Positions 55,146 through 64,000 of a DNA stretch of 64,000 bases are shown here, piece by piece (the first letter of the stretch is position 1; every line of letters starts with the position of its first letter). Source of the stretch: an uncultured Croceicoccus sp. (GTDB lineage Bacteria; Pseudomonadota; Alphaproteobacteria; Sphingomonadales; Sphingomonadaceae); assembly GCF_947496385.1 (NCBI RefSeq), contig NZ_CANMCP010000006.1, positions 124,001 to 188,000 of the forward strand. The letters are read 5' to 3'. Both the position numbers and the translations under genes were made by a program. Under the pieces are notes generated by a model that made no database searches, was not told the DNA's origin, and worked only from the letters and a program-made list of their open reading frames with translations.

Positions 55146-56126
55146 TCATCCCGCGGTGCGGTCCCCGAGGCACACCGTGGTGCGGATGGCCCGGTGGTCG
55201 GAGCTGTTCGCCGGCATCACGGTGAAATCGCGCAATTCCATGTCGCCGCGCACCATCACCTGATCGAGCGGCCAGCCCAGCCAGGTCATGTCGGCCGGAA
55301 AGGTCGGATAGGTGCCCCGCCCGATCCGCGGATCGCGCCAGTCGCCTTCCTTGCGGAATTTGCTCGTCGTGGTCGACCACGGCACATCGTTGAAATCGCC
55401 CATGACCAGCGCATCGGGAAGGCCATTCGGCGTTTCCGTGCCCGCGCGCACGATATTGGCGTCGCGTTCCTCGGTATCCATGCCGGGAATGGGCGGTTTG
55501 GGATGCAGGCCGATGAAATCGAACCGGCGCCCGTTGGGCAGCGCCACCGTGGCATAAAGCGTCGGCGTATCGCGCGAGGTGTTTTCGACCATGCGCGCAC
55601 CCGACACCGGGACGCGCGATGCGAAGATCATGCCGAAGGCGTGCGGCTGAATATCCTGCGTCCGGTAATCATACTGGCGAAGCAGGGGATCGAGCTGCCG
55701 CTCCCACGTCGCGTCGGTTTCCATCAAGAGCAGGAGATCGGGCGAAACACGCTCGATCTGCCGAATAACCTCGGCATAGCCGTCGTTCTTCACCTTCACA
55801 TTGACGGCGAGCGCGGTGACGCATTGTGCGCTTTCATCGTTCGGGTTGGCCAATGCGATATCCGTGCCGGCAAGCGCGTTATAGGGCCAGATGCGCAGGA
55901 GGTGAATTACCGCGATCACGACGAACGTGCCCGCCACGACCCATCGCCCCGCGCGCAGGACGATCACCGCCACGACCGCGAGGATGATCGCCGCCCACAT
56001 CACCGGCTCCCGCGTCATGTCCAGCGCGCGAATGAACCATTGGTCGCTTGGGATCAGCGATACCAGCGTCAGCACCAGGCCGACCGCCGCCACGATCCCC
56101 AGAATCCATTTCAAGCCCTTGCGCAT
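55146..56126 (-). CDS. Membrane-anchored endonuclease/exonuclease/phosphatase family protein
   Basis: 326 residues. Three N-terminal hydrophobic helices (LKWILGIVAAVGLVLTLVSL, VMWAAIILAVVAVIVL, VVAGTFVVIAVIHLL) precede an EEP (DNase I-like) domain: ALAVNVKVKND, LLLLMETDATW (catalytic Glu), DFIGLHPKPP, ALVMGDFNDVPW and SSDHRAI with the terminal catalytic His. Catalytic residues are present; the substrate could be a phosphodiester or phospholipid. ATG 56126 fits the first helix. Two genes upstream is grpE. Confidence 0.82.
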   Translation of the reverse strand: MRKGLKWILGIVAAVGLVLTLVSLIPSDQWFIRALDMTREPVMWAAIILAVVAVIVLRAGRWVVAGTFVVIAVIHLLRIWPYNALAGTDIALANPNDESAQCVTALAVNVKVKNDGYAEVIRQIERVSPDLLLLMETDATWERQLDPLLRQYDYRTQDIQPHAFGMIFASRVPVSGARMVENTSRDTPTLYATVALPNGRRFDFIGLHPKPPIPGMDTEERDANIVRAGTETPNGLPDALVMGDFNDVPWSTTTSKFRKEGDWRDPRIGRGTYPTFPADMTWLGWPLDQVMVRGDMELRDFTVMPANSSDHRAIRTTVCLGDRTAG

Positions 56127-56182
56127 ATCTGCCCCCTTTGTTTTCGTGCGTTGATCGCGAACGGTCCCCACCTCCAAAACCG

Positions 56183-56214
56183 AAAAAGGGCGCCACCGAA
56201 AGGCAGCGCCCTTT
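56183..56214 (-). terminator. Rho-independent terminator after the glycine-zipper gene
   Basis: aaagggcgc (56185-56193) and gcgcccttt (56206-56214) form a 9-bp stem with a 12-base loop; on the minus strand the stem runs straight into TTTTT. It lies 25 bp past the glycine-zipper lipoprotein stop. Confidence 0.78.
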
Positions 56215-56238
56215 CAACCCCGGAGGGAAAGACCGCGA

Positions 56239-56538
56239 TCAGAAATAATTGCGATAGCGATCGTCGTTCCGGCAATCCTCGTCGATGTAACGATTGCCGT
56301 TGCGGTCGCGGAAACCGTTGCAATCGTTGTTCTTGTCCTTGAACGTGCCGGCAAGACCACCCGCAAGCGCACCCACGGCGGCATAGGTGATCACGTCCTC
56401 GCCCGTGACGGCCGCGACGCCCGCGCCCAGCGCGCCGCCGATGCCGGCACCTTCGGCCGCGTAATTGTCGGCACAGCCGCCCATCGAAAGCGCAGCGGCG
56501 CCCATCATGGGCAGAGCAATCATCTTCATCGTATTCAT
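56239..56538 (-). CDS. Small glycine-zipper lipoprotein-like protein
   Basis: 99 residues. A short signal peptide (ALPMMGAAALSMGGC) suggests lipidation at Cys. GAGIGGALGAGVAAV and AAVGALAGGLAG are glycine-zipper helices that insert in membranes; the C-terminus is Asn/Asp/Arg-rich with two Cys (NNDCNGFRDRNGNRYIDEDC). aaggaaag lies 8 bases before ATG 56538. Function unknown; it sits between grpE and the EEP gene. Confidence 0.72.
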   Translation of the reverse strand: MNTMKMIALPMMGAAALSMGGCADNYAAEGAGIGGALGAGVAAVTGEDVITYAAVGALAGGLAGTFKDKNNDCNGFRDRNGNRYIDEDCRNDDRYRNYF

Positions 56539-56635
56539 GGCAAAACTTTCCTTGTCCGCCCCTGTTTCATTCTGCTGGATGATACGATCCAATGCGCGAA
56601 CCGTTCCGGCAGAAACGAAATCGGGGCGGAGGAGA

Positions 56636-57223
56636 TCAATCCGGCTTTTTCGCGACACCCACCATGGCGGGGCGAAGAAGACGCTCGCGGATCATCCAGC
56701 CGCTTTGCATTTCCTGCACCACCGTGCCGGGCTCTTCGTCCGACGGAACCTCGATCATGGCCTGATGCTGATTGGGGTCGAGGGGAAGCCCCATGGCCGC
56801 GATGCGCGTGATGCCATGCTGCCCGAAAATCTTGTCGAGTTCGCGGCCCGTCGCCTCCAGCCCGGCGACGAGACCCTTCATCTTCTCGTCCTCGCGCATG
56901 GCGGGCGGAATCGCCTCCAGCGCGCGCTGCATGTTGTCATAGACGGAGAGGATGTCGCGCGCGAAACCCGTCGCGGCATAGGCGCGGGCATCGGCGACCT
57001 CCTTCTCCATGCGGCGCCGCACGTTCTGCGTCTCGGCGCGGGCATAGAGCACCTGCTGCTTCGCCTCGGCGAGTTCGTTTTCCAGTTCCGCGACGCGGTC
57101 GCCGCCGCTCGCCTCGCCCTCTTCCTCCGGCGCGCCATCGTCCAGCATGTCTTCGGGCACGCCTTTCAGTTCGTGTTCCACCGCTTCGTCGTGAGTGCCT
57201 TCGTCGTTCATTGACGTTTCCAT
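56636..57223 (-). CDS. grpE: Nucleotide exchange factor GrpE
   Basis: 195 residues. Acidic N-terminus, long coiled coil (RVAELENELAEAKQQVLYAR) and the C-terminal beta domain with LDPNQHQAMIEVPSDEEPG and RLLRPAMVGVAK. It exchanges ADP on DnaK. It follows hrcA with 64 bp, on the same strand. Confidence 0.95.
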   Translation of the reverse strand: METSMNDEGTHDEAVEHELKGVPEDMLDDGAPEEEGEASGGDRVAELENELAEAKQQVLYARAETQNVRRRMEKEVADARAYAATGFARDILSVYDNMQRALEAIPPAMREDEKMKGLVAGLEATGRELDKIFGQHGITRIAAMGLPLDPNQHQAMIEVPSDEEPGTVVQEMQSGWMIRERLLRPAMVGVAKKPD

Positions 57224-57287
57224 GTCCTGTTGTCCGGTGATGAAACCGGGCGCGATTGTCGCCGCGCACCGGCGCTTGCCCCATCGG

Positions 57288-58343
57288 TCATCCGCGCGGA
57301 TTGCCCAGCGAATGCCCCAATGACCGGGCCGTGAAATCCACCATGGGGACGAGCCGCGCGTAATTCAACCGCGTCGGGCCGATGACCCCCACCACGCCGA
57401 TCACCCGCCCTTCGCGGTCGCGATAGGGCGAGGCGATGACCGACGACCCCGAAAGCGAGAACAGCTTGTTCTCCGACCCGATGAAAATCCGCGCCGCCTG
57501 CGCATCGCGCGCGCTGTCGAGCAGGCGCGCCACCTGTTCGGAACGTTCGATGTCGTCGATGAGCGAGCGTACCCGTTCGAGATCCGCCACCGCCCCGTCG
57601 TCGAGCAGCCGCGCCTGTCCCCGCACGATCAGCACCGGGCGCCGCGCGGCATCCTCGCTCAATATGGCGAGGCCCCGTTCGGCAAGGTCGCGCGCCGCGG
57701 CATCGAGGCTCGCCCGGTCGGCGTCGAGCTCGTGGCGCACGGCCTGCGACGCTTCGGGCAGGGTGCGGCCCTGCAACTGGGCGCTGATGAAATTGGCCGC
57801 CTGTTCGAGAGCGGAGGGACCGGCGCCGGCAGGCACTTCGATCACGCGGTTCTCGATCCCGCCATCCTCGCCCACCATCACGACAAGCGCGCGCCCCTGC
57901 CCCAGCGGCACGAGGCTGAACTGGTCGAGGCGGGGTTCGCGCGGCGGCACCATGACCACGCCGGCACACGCGGACAGGTTCGACAATGCCTCGCTCGTCC
58001 GCGAAAGCGCCGTCTCCACCGGGCCGGGATTGGCAAGCTCGCGCTCGATCGTGGCGCGTTCCTGTTCGGTCGGTTCGGCGACCTGCATCATGCCATCGAC
58101 GAACAGACGCAGCCCGCTTTCCGTTGGCATCCGCCCCGCGCTGGTATGCGGCGCGGACAACAACCCGGCCCGCTCCAGATCGGCCAGGACCGACCGGATC
58201 GACGCGGGCGAGAGATTGACGCCATCCGCCCCTGCGAGCAATTTCGACCCGACCGGCGCGCCCGTTTCGATATATCCCTCGACCACCAGGCGAAAGATTT
58301 CGCGTGCGCGAGTGGTCAGTTCGGTGATGGGCGGCGCTGTCAT
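57288..58343 (-). CDS. hrcA: Heat-inducible transcription repressor HrcA
   Basis: 351 residues. N-terminal winged helix ([53 protein letters not shown]) and the C-terminal GAF-like domain ending [20 protein letters not shown]. HrcA binds CIRCE operators; none is visible upstream of hrcA, grpE or dnaK here, so it may control targets elsewhere. ATG 58343 suits the family N-terminus; longer starts (58373, 58379 TTG) are possible. Confidence 0.92.
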   Translation of the reverse strand: MTAPPITELTTRAREIFRLVVEGYIETGAPVGSKLLAGADGVNLSPASIRSVLADLERAGLLSAPHTSAGRMPTESGLRLFVDGMMQVAEPTEQERATIERELANPGPVETALSRTSEALSNLSACAGVVMVPPREPRLDQFSLVPLGQGRALVVMVGEDGGIENRVIEVPAGAGPSALEQAANFISAQLQGRTLPEASQAVRHELDADRASLDAAARDLAERGLAILSEDAARRPVLIVRGQARLLDDGAVADLERVRSLIDDIERSEQVARLLDSARDAQAARIFIGSENKLFSLSGSSVIASPYRDREGRVIGVVGVIGPTRLNYARLVPMVDFTARSLGHSLGNPRG

Positions 58344-58514
58344 GCCATTCGAAATAGGGTGCAACGCGCCCATGCTCAAGCGTTTCGGGCCATCGCACCC
58401 GGCGAAACGGCATCGCGGACGATGGCCGCTTTACCGGATTCCATGGCGATCCCCCTTGCGCCGCGCCGCGCCATCCGTAAGACCGCGTGCGAATTACCAC
58501 AGGAGAACACATTC

Positions 58515-59228
58515 ATGCGCCCATCCGGCCGCGCCCCCGATGAAATGCGGGCGATCTCGATCGAAACCGGCTTTACCAGGCATGCCGAAGGCTCGTGCCT
58601 GATCGCATTTGGCGATACACGCGTGCTGTGCACCGCCAGTGTCGAGGAACGCCTGCCGCCATGGCTGCGCGGCAAGGGCGAAGGATGGGTGACGGGCGAA
58701 TATTCCATGCTCCCGCGCGCCACCCACACCCGCGGATCGCGCGAGGCGGCCAAGGGCAAGCAGTCCGGACGAACGCAGGAAATTCAACGGCTTATCGGAC
58801 GTTCCTTGCGTTCCGTCACGGATCTGAAGCTGCTTGGCGAACGGCAGATCACGCTCGATTGCGACGTAATCCAGGCCGATGGCGGCACGCGCACGGCGGC
58901 GATTTCGGGCGCATGGGTCGCGCTCAAACTCGCGGTCAAGGGCCTGATGGAGGCGGGCGCGATCAAGCAGGACCCCCTCACCCGCAAGGTCGCGGCGGTG
59001 AGTTGCGGCATCTTTGACGGGACGCCGGTGCTCGACCTCGATTATGCGGAGGATTCCAACGCCGACGCCGATGCCAATTTCGTTCTCATCGAAGGCGGGC
59101 ATATCGCCGAGGTGCAGGCCACCGCGGAGGGCGCGACCTATGACGATGAGGCTCTGCTGCGCCTGCTTCGCCTCGCCCGCACCGGTTGCAGCGAAATCTT
59201 CGCGGCACAGGAAAAGGCCGTCGCATAA
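58515..59228 (+). CDS. rph: Ribonuclease PH
   Basis: 237 residues. RNase PH signatures: [54 protein letters not shown] and [21 protein letters not shown] phosphorolytic 3'-5' exoribonuclease that trims tRNA 3' ends. ATG 58515 with aggaga upstream; divergent from hrcA, and rdgB follows 12 bp later. Confidence 0.95.
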   Translation: MRPSGRAPDEMRAISIETGFTRHAEGSCLIAFGDTRVLCTASVEERLPPWLRGKGEGWVTGEYSMLPRATHTRGSREAAKGKQSGRTQEIQRLIGRSLRSVTDLKLLGERQITLDCDVIQADGGTRTAAISGAWVALKLAVKGLMEAGAIKQDPLTRKVAAVSCGIFDGTPVLDLDYAEDSNADADANFVLIEGGHIAEVQATAEGATYDDEALLRLLRLARTGCSEIFAAQEKAVA

Positions 59229-59240
59229 AGGACGCATGTG

Positions 59241-59876
59241 ATGAGTGACAATCCCCGTCTCGGCGCCGGTTCGCTGGTGATCGCCACCCATAATGCGGGC
59301 AAGCTGAAGGAGATTTCCGCCCTTCTCGAACCCTATGGGATGAAATGTCTTTCGGCGGGCTCGCTCGGCCTGCCGGAGCCGGCGGAGACGGGGACGACCT
59401 TCGTTGAAAACGCGCTGATCAAGGCGCATGCGGCGGCAAAATCCTCGCAATTGCCGGCGCTGGCCGACGACAGCGGCATGTCGGTCGCCGCGCTGGACGG
59501 GCGGCCGGGCGTCTACACCGCGGACTGGGCCGAACGGCAATGGTTCGAGGGCGATGCCGGGCGCGACTGGTACATGGCGATGGGCAAGGTCGAGGGGATG
59601 CTGGCCGAGCGCGGACCGGACGTCGCGCGCGACGCGTGGTTCAGCTGCGTTCTCGCCATCGCCTGGCCCGATGGGCGGCAAGCGGTGTACGAAGGGCGCG
59701 TGGACGGTTCGCTGACATGGCCGCCGCGCGGGCAGCTGGGCTTTGGATACGATCCCGTCTTCGTGCCCGCGGGCCGTGACCGGACCTTCGCCGAAATCGA
59801 CCCGGCGGAAAAACACAAAATCAGCCACCGCGCCGACGCCTTTGCCAAATTGCGCGCGGATCAGTTCGGCACCTGA
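59241..59876 (+). CDS. rdgB: XTP/dITP pyrophosphatase (HAM1/RdgB)
   Basis: 211 residues. LVIATHNAGKLKEISALL, GTTFVENALIKAHAAA, ALADDSGMSVAALDGRPGVYT and LGFGYDPVFVP with HKISHRADAF are the RdgB/HAM1 signatures. It hydrolyses non-canonical purine triphosphates (XTP, dITP). ATG 59241 with aaagga upstream; an overlapping GTG 59238 is also possible. It is part of rph-rdgB-hemW-xerC. Confidence 0.94.
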   Translation: MSDNPRLGAGSLVIATHNAGKLKEISALLEPYGMKCLSAGSLGLPEPAETGTTFVENALIKAHAAAKSSQLPALADDSGMSVAALDGRPGVYTADWAERQWFEGDAGRDWYMAMGKVEGMLAERGPDVARDAWFSCVLAIAWPDGRQAVYEGRVDGSLTWPPRGQLGFGYDPVFVPAGRDRTFAEIDPAEKHKISHRADAFAKLRADQFGT

Positions 59877-59935
59877 ACCCGAAGCACGTTCGTCGGGCTT
59901 GACTTTGGCGGGCGATGCGGCGCTGAAATGGCGGC

Positions 59936-61087
59936 ATGACGCTTGCGCTTTACATCCATTGGCCCTTCTGCGCGAAGAAATGCCCCTACTGTGATTTCAA
60001 CAGCCACGTGCGCGACACGGTGGACGTGGCCGCGTGGGAGGCGGCGCTGCTAACCGACATGGCATTCGAGGCGGAGCGGACGGGACAACGCACCCTCACC
60101 TCGATCTTTTTCGGTGGCGGCACGCCGTCCCTGATGCCGCCGGAACTGGTCGAGCGGCTGATCGCGGCGGCGGGGCGGCACTGGGCCTTTGCGGATGATA
60201 TCGAGATTACGCTGGAGGCCAATCCCTCCTCGGTCGAGGCATCGCGCTTTGCCGATCTGGCTCGGGCGGGAATCAACCGGACCTCGCTCGGTTTGCAAAG
60301 TCTCGATGACAAGGCCTTGAAATTCCTGGGCAGACTGCATGGCGCGGTCGAAGGGCTTGCCGCGCTCGACACGGCGCAGGCGCATTTCGAGCGGGTCAGT
60401 TTCGATCTCATCTACGCCCTCCCCGGTCAGACGGAGGAGGAATGGCAAGCGATGCTCTCCCGCGCACTCGGCTTCGGGACGGGGCATCTTTCGCTGTATC
60501 AGCTCACGATCGAGCCGGGCACCCGCTTTGCCACCGACCTGCGACAGGGTGCCTTTGTGATGCCGGAGGAGGATCTGTCCGCCGAGTTGTTCGCCATGAC
60601 GCGCGCGATGACGGCCGCGGCGGGGCTGCCCGCCTATGAGGTGAGCAATCATGCGCGGCCGGGGGAGGAAAGCCGGCACAATCTCACCTACTGGCGCTAT
60701 GGCGATTATGCGGGGATCGGGCCGGGCGCGCATGGCCGGCGTTGCGCCACGGCGACGCAGCGGCACCGCAAGCCGGAGAATTACCTCACCGCGGTCCAGC
60801 GGCAGGGACACGGCATTTGCGACAGCCATGCGCTGCCGACGGGCGAGCAGGCGGCAGAGGCGCTGATGATGGGCCTCCGCCTGGACGAGGGTGTCGATCT
60901 CGATCGGCTTTCGGCGCGGTTCGGCATGCCGATGGACGGGCTGGTGGCGATGCGGCAGGTGGCGCTTTACCGCGATCTCGGCTTCGTCACGCTCGATGGC
61001 TCGCGGCTTACGGTGACGCCGCGGGGGATGGTCCTGCTCGACGGTCTGCTGGGCGAGCTGGTGCAGCCCGAATTGCTGCTGTCGTGA
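59936..61087 (+). CDS. hemW: Radical SAM heme chaperone HemW
   Basis: 383 residues. Radical-SAM cluster motif C12-x3-C16-x2-C19 (WPFCAKKCPYCDFN), FFGGGTPSLMPPE, GLQSLDDKALKFLGRLH and a C-terminal HemW domain with YGDYAGIGPGAHGR. The CxxxCxxC plus the aromatic residue pattern distinguish HemW from coproporphyrinogen dehydrogenase HemN. It handles heme transfer to respiratory enzymes. The stop overlaps xerC (GTGA). Confidence 0.92.
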   Translation: MTLALYIHWPFCAKKCPYCDFNSHVRDTVDVAAWEAALLTDMAFEAERTGQRTLTSIFFGGGTPSLMPPELVERLIAAAGRHWAFADDIEITLEANPSSVEASRFADLARAGINRTSLGLQSLDDKALKFLGRLHGAVEGLAALDTAQAHFERVSFDLIYALPGQTEEEWQAMLSRALGFGTGHLSLYQLTIEPGTRFATDLRQGAFVMPEEDLSAELFAMTRAMTAAAGLPAYEVSNHARPGEESRHNLTYWRYGDYAGIGPGAHGRRCATATQRHRKPENYLTAVQRQGHGICDSHALPTGEQAAEALMMGLRLDEGVDLDRLSARFGMPMDGLVAMRQVALYRDLGFVTLDGSRLTVTPRGMVLLDGLLGELVQPELLLS

Positions 61088-62013
61088 CGCATTTCGCCGA
61101 TCTGCTGGCCGAATGGCACGCGCATCAGACGCACAACCTTCGCCGTTCCGCCCACACCGTGCGCGCGTATCAGGCCGCGGCAAAACGCCTGCTCGATTAT
61201 CTTGGCGGTGATGTGGAATGGGCTGAGCTGGCGCGGTGCGATGCGGCGACCCTGCGCGGGCATATGGCACGGCGGCGCGGCGACGGATTGTCCAACGCAT
61301 CGGCGGCGCGGGAGATTTCCGCGTTGAAAGCATTTATCGCCTTTGCCCGCCAACGCACTGGAATCGAACATGAAACGCCGCCCCGCCTGCGCGCGCCGCG
61401 GGTCAAGAAGGGCATTCCGCGTGCCATTACCCCGGACGAGGCGGTGGGCCTTTCCGACATGGTGGCGCAAGGCTCGGACGAGGACTGGATCGGCGCGCGC
61501 GACCGGGCCGTGCTGCTGCTGCTCTACGGCGCGGGGCTTCGCATTGGGGAGGCGCTCGCGCTGGATTGCGAGGCCTGGCCGCCGGGCGACACGCTGACCG
61601 TCATGGGCAAGGGCCGGAAACAGCGCATCGTGCCCATCATGCCCATCGTGCGCGACGCGGTCGCGGATTATCTCGCCCGCTCCCCATGGCCGGCGCGACC
61701 CGGCGATCCCTTGTTCCGCGGTGCGAAGGGCGGGCGCTTGTCGCAAGGTGTCGTGCAGAAAACGGTGGCGTCTGCGCGGCAGATTCTCGGCCTGCCGTCG
61801 TCGGCCACACCCCATGCGCTGCGCCACAGCTTTGCCACGCACCTGCTCGCCGCGGGGGCCGATCTGCGCAGCCTGCAGGAATTGCTCGGCCATGCGAGCC
61901 TCGGCTCGACGCAGATCTATACCAAGGTGGACGCGGCGACCATGCTCGACATCTACCGGGAGGCGCACCCCCGCGAACGGACCGGCGAGCGGCAGCCGCG
62001 CGACATCGGCTAA
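61084..62013 (+). CDS. xerC: Tyrosine recombinase XerC
   Basis: 309 residues. N-terminal SAM-like domain (RRSAHTVRAYQAAAKRLLDY) and the catalytic domain with R153 (GAGLRIGEALAL), Lys in KGRKQR, HALRHSFATHLLAAG, GHASLGSTQIYTKV and nucleophile Y279. It resolves chromosome dimers at dif together with XerD. GTG 61084 overlaps the hemW stop. The 3' end overlaps the convergent DUF2721 gene by 4 bp. Confidence 0.92.
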   Translation: MTHFADLLAEWHAHQTHNLRRSAHTVRAYQAAAKRLLDYLGGDVEWAELARCDAATLRGHMARRRGDGLSNASAAREISALKAFIAFARQRTGIEHETPPRLRAPRVKKGIPRAITPDEAVGLSDMVAQGSDEDWIGARDRAVLLLLYGAGLRIGEALALDCEAWPPGDTLTVMGKGRKQRIVPIMPIVRDAVADYLARSPWPARPGDPLFRGAKGGRLSQGVVQKTVASARQILGLPSSATPHALRHSFATHLLAAGADLRSLQELLGHASLGSTQIYTKVDAATMLDIYREAHPRERTGERQPRDIG

Positions 62014-62522
62014 TCCTCCTCGCGGCGGCGCAATTCGCGCGAGATGCGGCGCCGGTCGCGGGACGAGCGGGTTGCAAGCTGCGTTTCGAGCAGGAAATAG
62101 AGCAGGCTGACGAACACGCCCATCATCGCCGCGATCCACGCCGCCGCAACCCATGTGCCGAGCGGCGGGCGGATGAAGGCCGACACGAACATCAGGCTGA
62201 CCACGATACAGATCATCAGCGCGGAGCCCGTGCTGAAATTAATGGCGACATGGGCGAATTTCTGACGCCGCAGGAGGGCGGGCAATTCCTGCACCTCCCG
62301 GTCGAGCCCGCCGCGCTCGGCCCTGCGCTCGAGCCGTTCGACCCGGTCAACGATCCATGTCAGCCGCTGATTCATGACGTTCAGCATCGCCGCGACCGCA
62401 GCGAGCAGGAACGCCGGCGCCAGCGACAGTTGCAGGATCTGCTGCACCCGCGCCGTGCTGGCGGTGCGGGACACGAGGTCGGAGGCGATCTGCGTATTCA
62501 CGGCGAGGATATCGGGGATCAT
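62010..62522 (-). CDS. DUF2721 membrane protein
   Basis: 170 residues with three hydrophobic helices (LAPAFLLAAVAAMLNVM, STGSALMICIVVSLMFVSAF and AAAWIAAMMGVFVSLLYFLL), separated by a charged loop RVERLERRAERGGLDREVQ. The pattern is that of DUF2721, unknown function. ATG 62522 sits after ggcggc; in-frame start 62552 is less likely. Confidence 0.75.
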   Translation of the reverse strand: MIPDILAVNTQIASDLVSRTASTARVQQILQLSLAPAFLLAAVAAMLNVMNQRLTWIVDRVERLERRAERGGLDREVQELPALLRRQKFAHVAINFSTGSALMICIVVSLMFVSAFIRPPLGTWVAAAWIAAMMGVFVSLLYFLLETQLATRSSRDRRRISRELRRREED

Positions 62523-62562
62523 GCCGCCTCGATACGCCGGGCCGCGGGCCATATCAACACGG

Positions 62563-63195
62563 TCACGCCGGCGGATCGCGTGGATCGCCCGGCTCGTGGT
62601 CCACGGCCTTCCACGTGACCACGCGGTAGATGTAGAACACCGTCATCGCGACGACGAGCACGAGCACGACATCGCCCAAGTAGTGTTCGAATTCCCGGAA
62701 CCAGCTTGCCATCAATCCCGCACCCCAGATCAGCGCCGCATTCCAGATCGCCGTCCCCGCAAGCGTGTAGATCAGGAATTTCCAGTGCCCCATGTGGGCA
62801 AGACCGGCCGGCAGCGAGATGATCGTGCGCATCAAGGGCGAAAAGCGCAGGAAGAACACGACCCATTGGCCCCAGCGGCGAAAGAAGCGGCTCGTCGCCT
62901 CCACCTGTCGCCAGTCCATGGTGAGCCAGCGCCCATGCCGGTCGACGAAGGGCCGCATGCGTTCGTATCCCAGCCTGTCGCCGAGCAGGAACCACGCATA
63001 ATTGCCGAGTGTCGCCCCCAATGTGCTCCAGATCAGCAGGGGCCAGAACGCCATCCGCCCCTCCGCCACGGCGACGCCGGCCACGCCCATGATGACCTCG
63101 CTGGGCAAGGGCGGGAAAATATTCTCCAGCGCCATGAGAAAAGCGATGCCGACATAGCCGCCGCCCTCGATGATCGAGACGATCCAGTCGCTCAT
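62563..63195 (-). CDS. DedA family membrane protein
   Basis: 210 residues. ALENIFPPLPSEVIMGVAG with conserved Glu and Pro residues, and FFLRFSPLMRTIISLPAG with the Arg pair, are the DedA (SNARE-associated, VTT) family hallmarks; about five hydrophobic segments. DedA proteins recycle lipid carriers such as undecaprenyl phosphate across the membrane and aid envelope and pH homeostasis. Neighbour genes give no further clue. Confidence 0.86.
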   Translation of the reverse strand: MSDWIVSIIEGGGYVGIAFLMALENIFPPLPSEVIMGVAGVAVAEGRMAFWPLLIWSTLGATLGNYAWFLLGDRLGYERMRPFVDRHGRWLTMDWRQVEATSRFFRRWGQWVVFFLRFSPLMRTIISLPAGLAHMGHWKFLIYTLAGTAIWNAALIWGAGLMASWFREFEHYLGDVVLVLVVAMTVFYIYRVVTWKAVDHEPGDPRDPPA

Positions 63196-63298
63196 GCCCC
63201 AATCGCCAATGCCGAAGCGTCGTTCATGTCGAAACGTCCATATCGCTTACCCAACCGGCGAGAGCGGCAAAAGCTCCGCCCATTGGCAAAGGCACGGA

Positions 63299-64000
63299 TC
63301 AGGATTGCGCCCGCGCGGCGATCCGGCGCTCAATCGCGGTCCAGATCATGCCGGCGCAATCGCTGCCGTTGAAACGGTCGATGGCGACGATGCCGGTGGG
63401 CGAGGTCACGTTGATCTCGGTCAGCCATTCGCCACCGATCACGTCGATGCCCACGAACGTCAGCCCCTTTTCGCGCAAATCCGGCCCCATCGCGTCGCAG
63501 ATTTCCCGTTCGCGCGGGGTCAGGTCCGCCGCCTCGGCAAAGCCGCCCTGCGCCAGGTTGGAGCGGAACTCCCCCTCGCCCGGCTTGCGATTGATGGCGC
63601 CAGCCACCTCCCCGTCAATCAGCACGATGCGCTTGTCGCCCTTCGCCACTTCGGGAAGGAAGGGCTGCACCATGTGCGGTTCGGGCCAGGTCTGGTTGAA
63701 CATCTCCATCAGCGCGGACAGGTTCGCGCCATCGGCATCGACGCGAAACACCGCCTTCCCCCCATTGCCGTGCAGGGGTTTGAGCACGATCGCGCCGTGC
63801 TCTTCCTGAAAACGCCGCACCTCCTCGATCCGCCGGGTTATCAGCGTGGGTGGCATGAAGCGCGCGTAATCGAGGACATAGACCTTTTCCGGCGCGTTGC
63901 GCACCGAAACCGGGTCGTTCACCACAAGCGTCTCCCCCGCAATCCGCTCCAGCAGCCAGGTGCCGGTGAGATAGCCGATGTCGAACGGCGGATCCTGCCG
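63299..64000 (-). CDS. gshB: Glutathione synthetase, C-terminal part
   Basis: The frame is open to the window edge, so only the C-terminal 233 or so codons are seen; upstream the frame reads DPPFDIGYLTGTWLLERI. ATP-grasp motifs: IVLKPLHGNGGKAVFRVD, MVQPFLPEVAKGDKRIVLID, RSNLAQGG and FVGIDVIGGEWLTEINVTSP, which identify GshB. It joins gamma-glutamylcysteine and glycine to glutathione. The upstream half lies outside the window. Confidence 0.93.
   Translation of the reverse strand, partial: RQDPPFDIGYLTGTWLLERIAGETLVVNDPVSVRNAPEKVYVLDYARFMPPTLITRRIEEVRRFQEEHGAIVLKPLHGNGGKAVFRVDADGANLSALMEMFNQTWPEPHMVQPFLPEVAKGDKRIVLIDGEVAGAINRKPGEGEFRSNLAQGGFAEAADLTPREREICDAMGPDLREKGLTFVGIDVIGGEWLTEINVTSPTGIVAIDRFNGSDCAGMIWTAIERRIAARAQS

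Noticed and set aside
56636-58514. CIRCE element near hrcA or grpE
   Set aside because: Only partial gagtgc-like strings occur, inside coding sequence and without the paired half.
61084-62013. xerC as the integrase of a mobile element
   Set aside because: It is co-translated with hemW in a housekeeping run and shows the chromosomal XerC layout.

Overview
This is a GC-rich, gene-dense chromosomal window from an alphaproteobacterium, most likely of the order Sphingomonadales (Erythrobacteraceae/Sphingomonadaceae type). The grounds are a perfect GTTC-N7-GTTC LexA box (the alphaproteobacterial form) in front of imuA, an archaeal/eukaryotic-type prolyl-tRNA synthetase, a pdhC–thioesterase–lpd arrangement, a PhaR regulator and a TonB-receptor-based glycan locus. 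Almost all of it is protein-coding and on both strands; many neighbours overlap by 4 bp (ATGA or GTGA), and several convergent pairs overlap at their 3' ends. No CRISPR array, insertion sequence, prophage or rRNA is visible.

Layout. 1-4300: surface-glycan genes (end of a HAD sugar phosphatase, three glycosyltransferases, a sulfotransferase). 4287-6690: SOS mutagenesis genes imuA-imuB with their LexA box, but no dnaE2 beside them. 6801-13832: an FMN-binding stress protein, an SNF-type transporter, panB, a DUF475 membrane protein, a small membrane protein, an OmpR-like DNA-binding protein and an SLC13/TrkA-C transporter. 13920-18560: tRNA-Leu, suhB, efp, tmk, a D-Ala-D-Ala carboxypeptidase and a lytic transglycosylase. 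18693-26643: tRNA-Ser followed by a beta-glucan utilisation locus (GH6 endoglucanase, LacI repressor, GH3 exo-glucosidase, TonB-dependent receptor) with twin operators between lacI and the GH3 gene. 26955-28432: a YrhK-like protein and a CNNM/CorC protein. 28692-31623: a three-gene TadG/TadE-like operon whose first protein carries a predicted beta-helix. 31647-36388: YitT, a small acidic protein, lipoamide dehydrogenase, a hotdog thioesterase, PDH E2 and a Usp protein. 36395-44655: RNase R, a 2-oxoadipate dioxygenase-like enzyme, a TupA-like ATP-grasp protein, an M28 peptidase, proS and phaR. 44755-48219: the overlapping chain radA-cvpA-nifU-like-alr. 48325-50646: a patatin-like lipase. 50656-58343: the chaperone set hrcA, grpE, dnaK, dnaJ, interrupted by unrelated genes. 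58515-62013: rph, rdgB, hemW, xerC. 62010-64000: DUF2721, DedA, and the C-terminal part of gshB.

The most distinctive items are the glucan locus, including a LacI gene that seems to need an ATT start codon to keep its helix-turn-helix; the orphan Tad-like operon with a roughly 20-residue periodic repeat in its first protein; and the LexA-boxed imuAB pair detached from dnaE2. I see no clearly new defence or mobile system. Functions rest on reading protein motifs by eye, without database searches.
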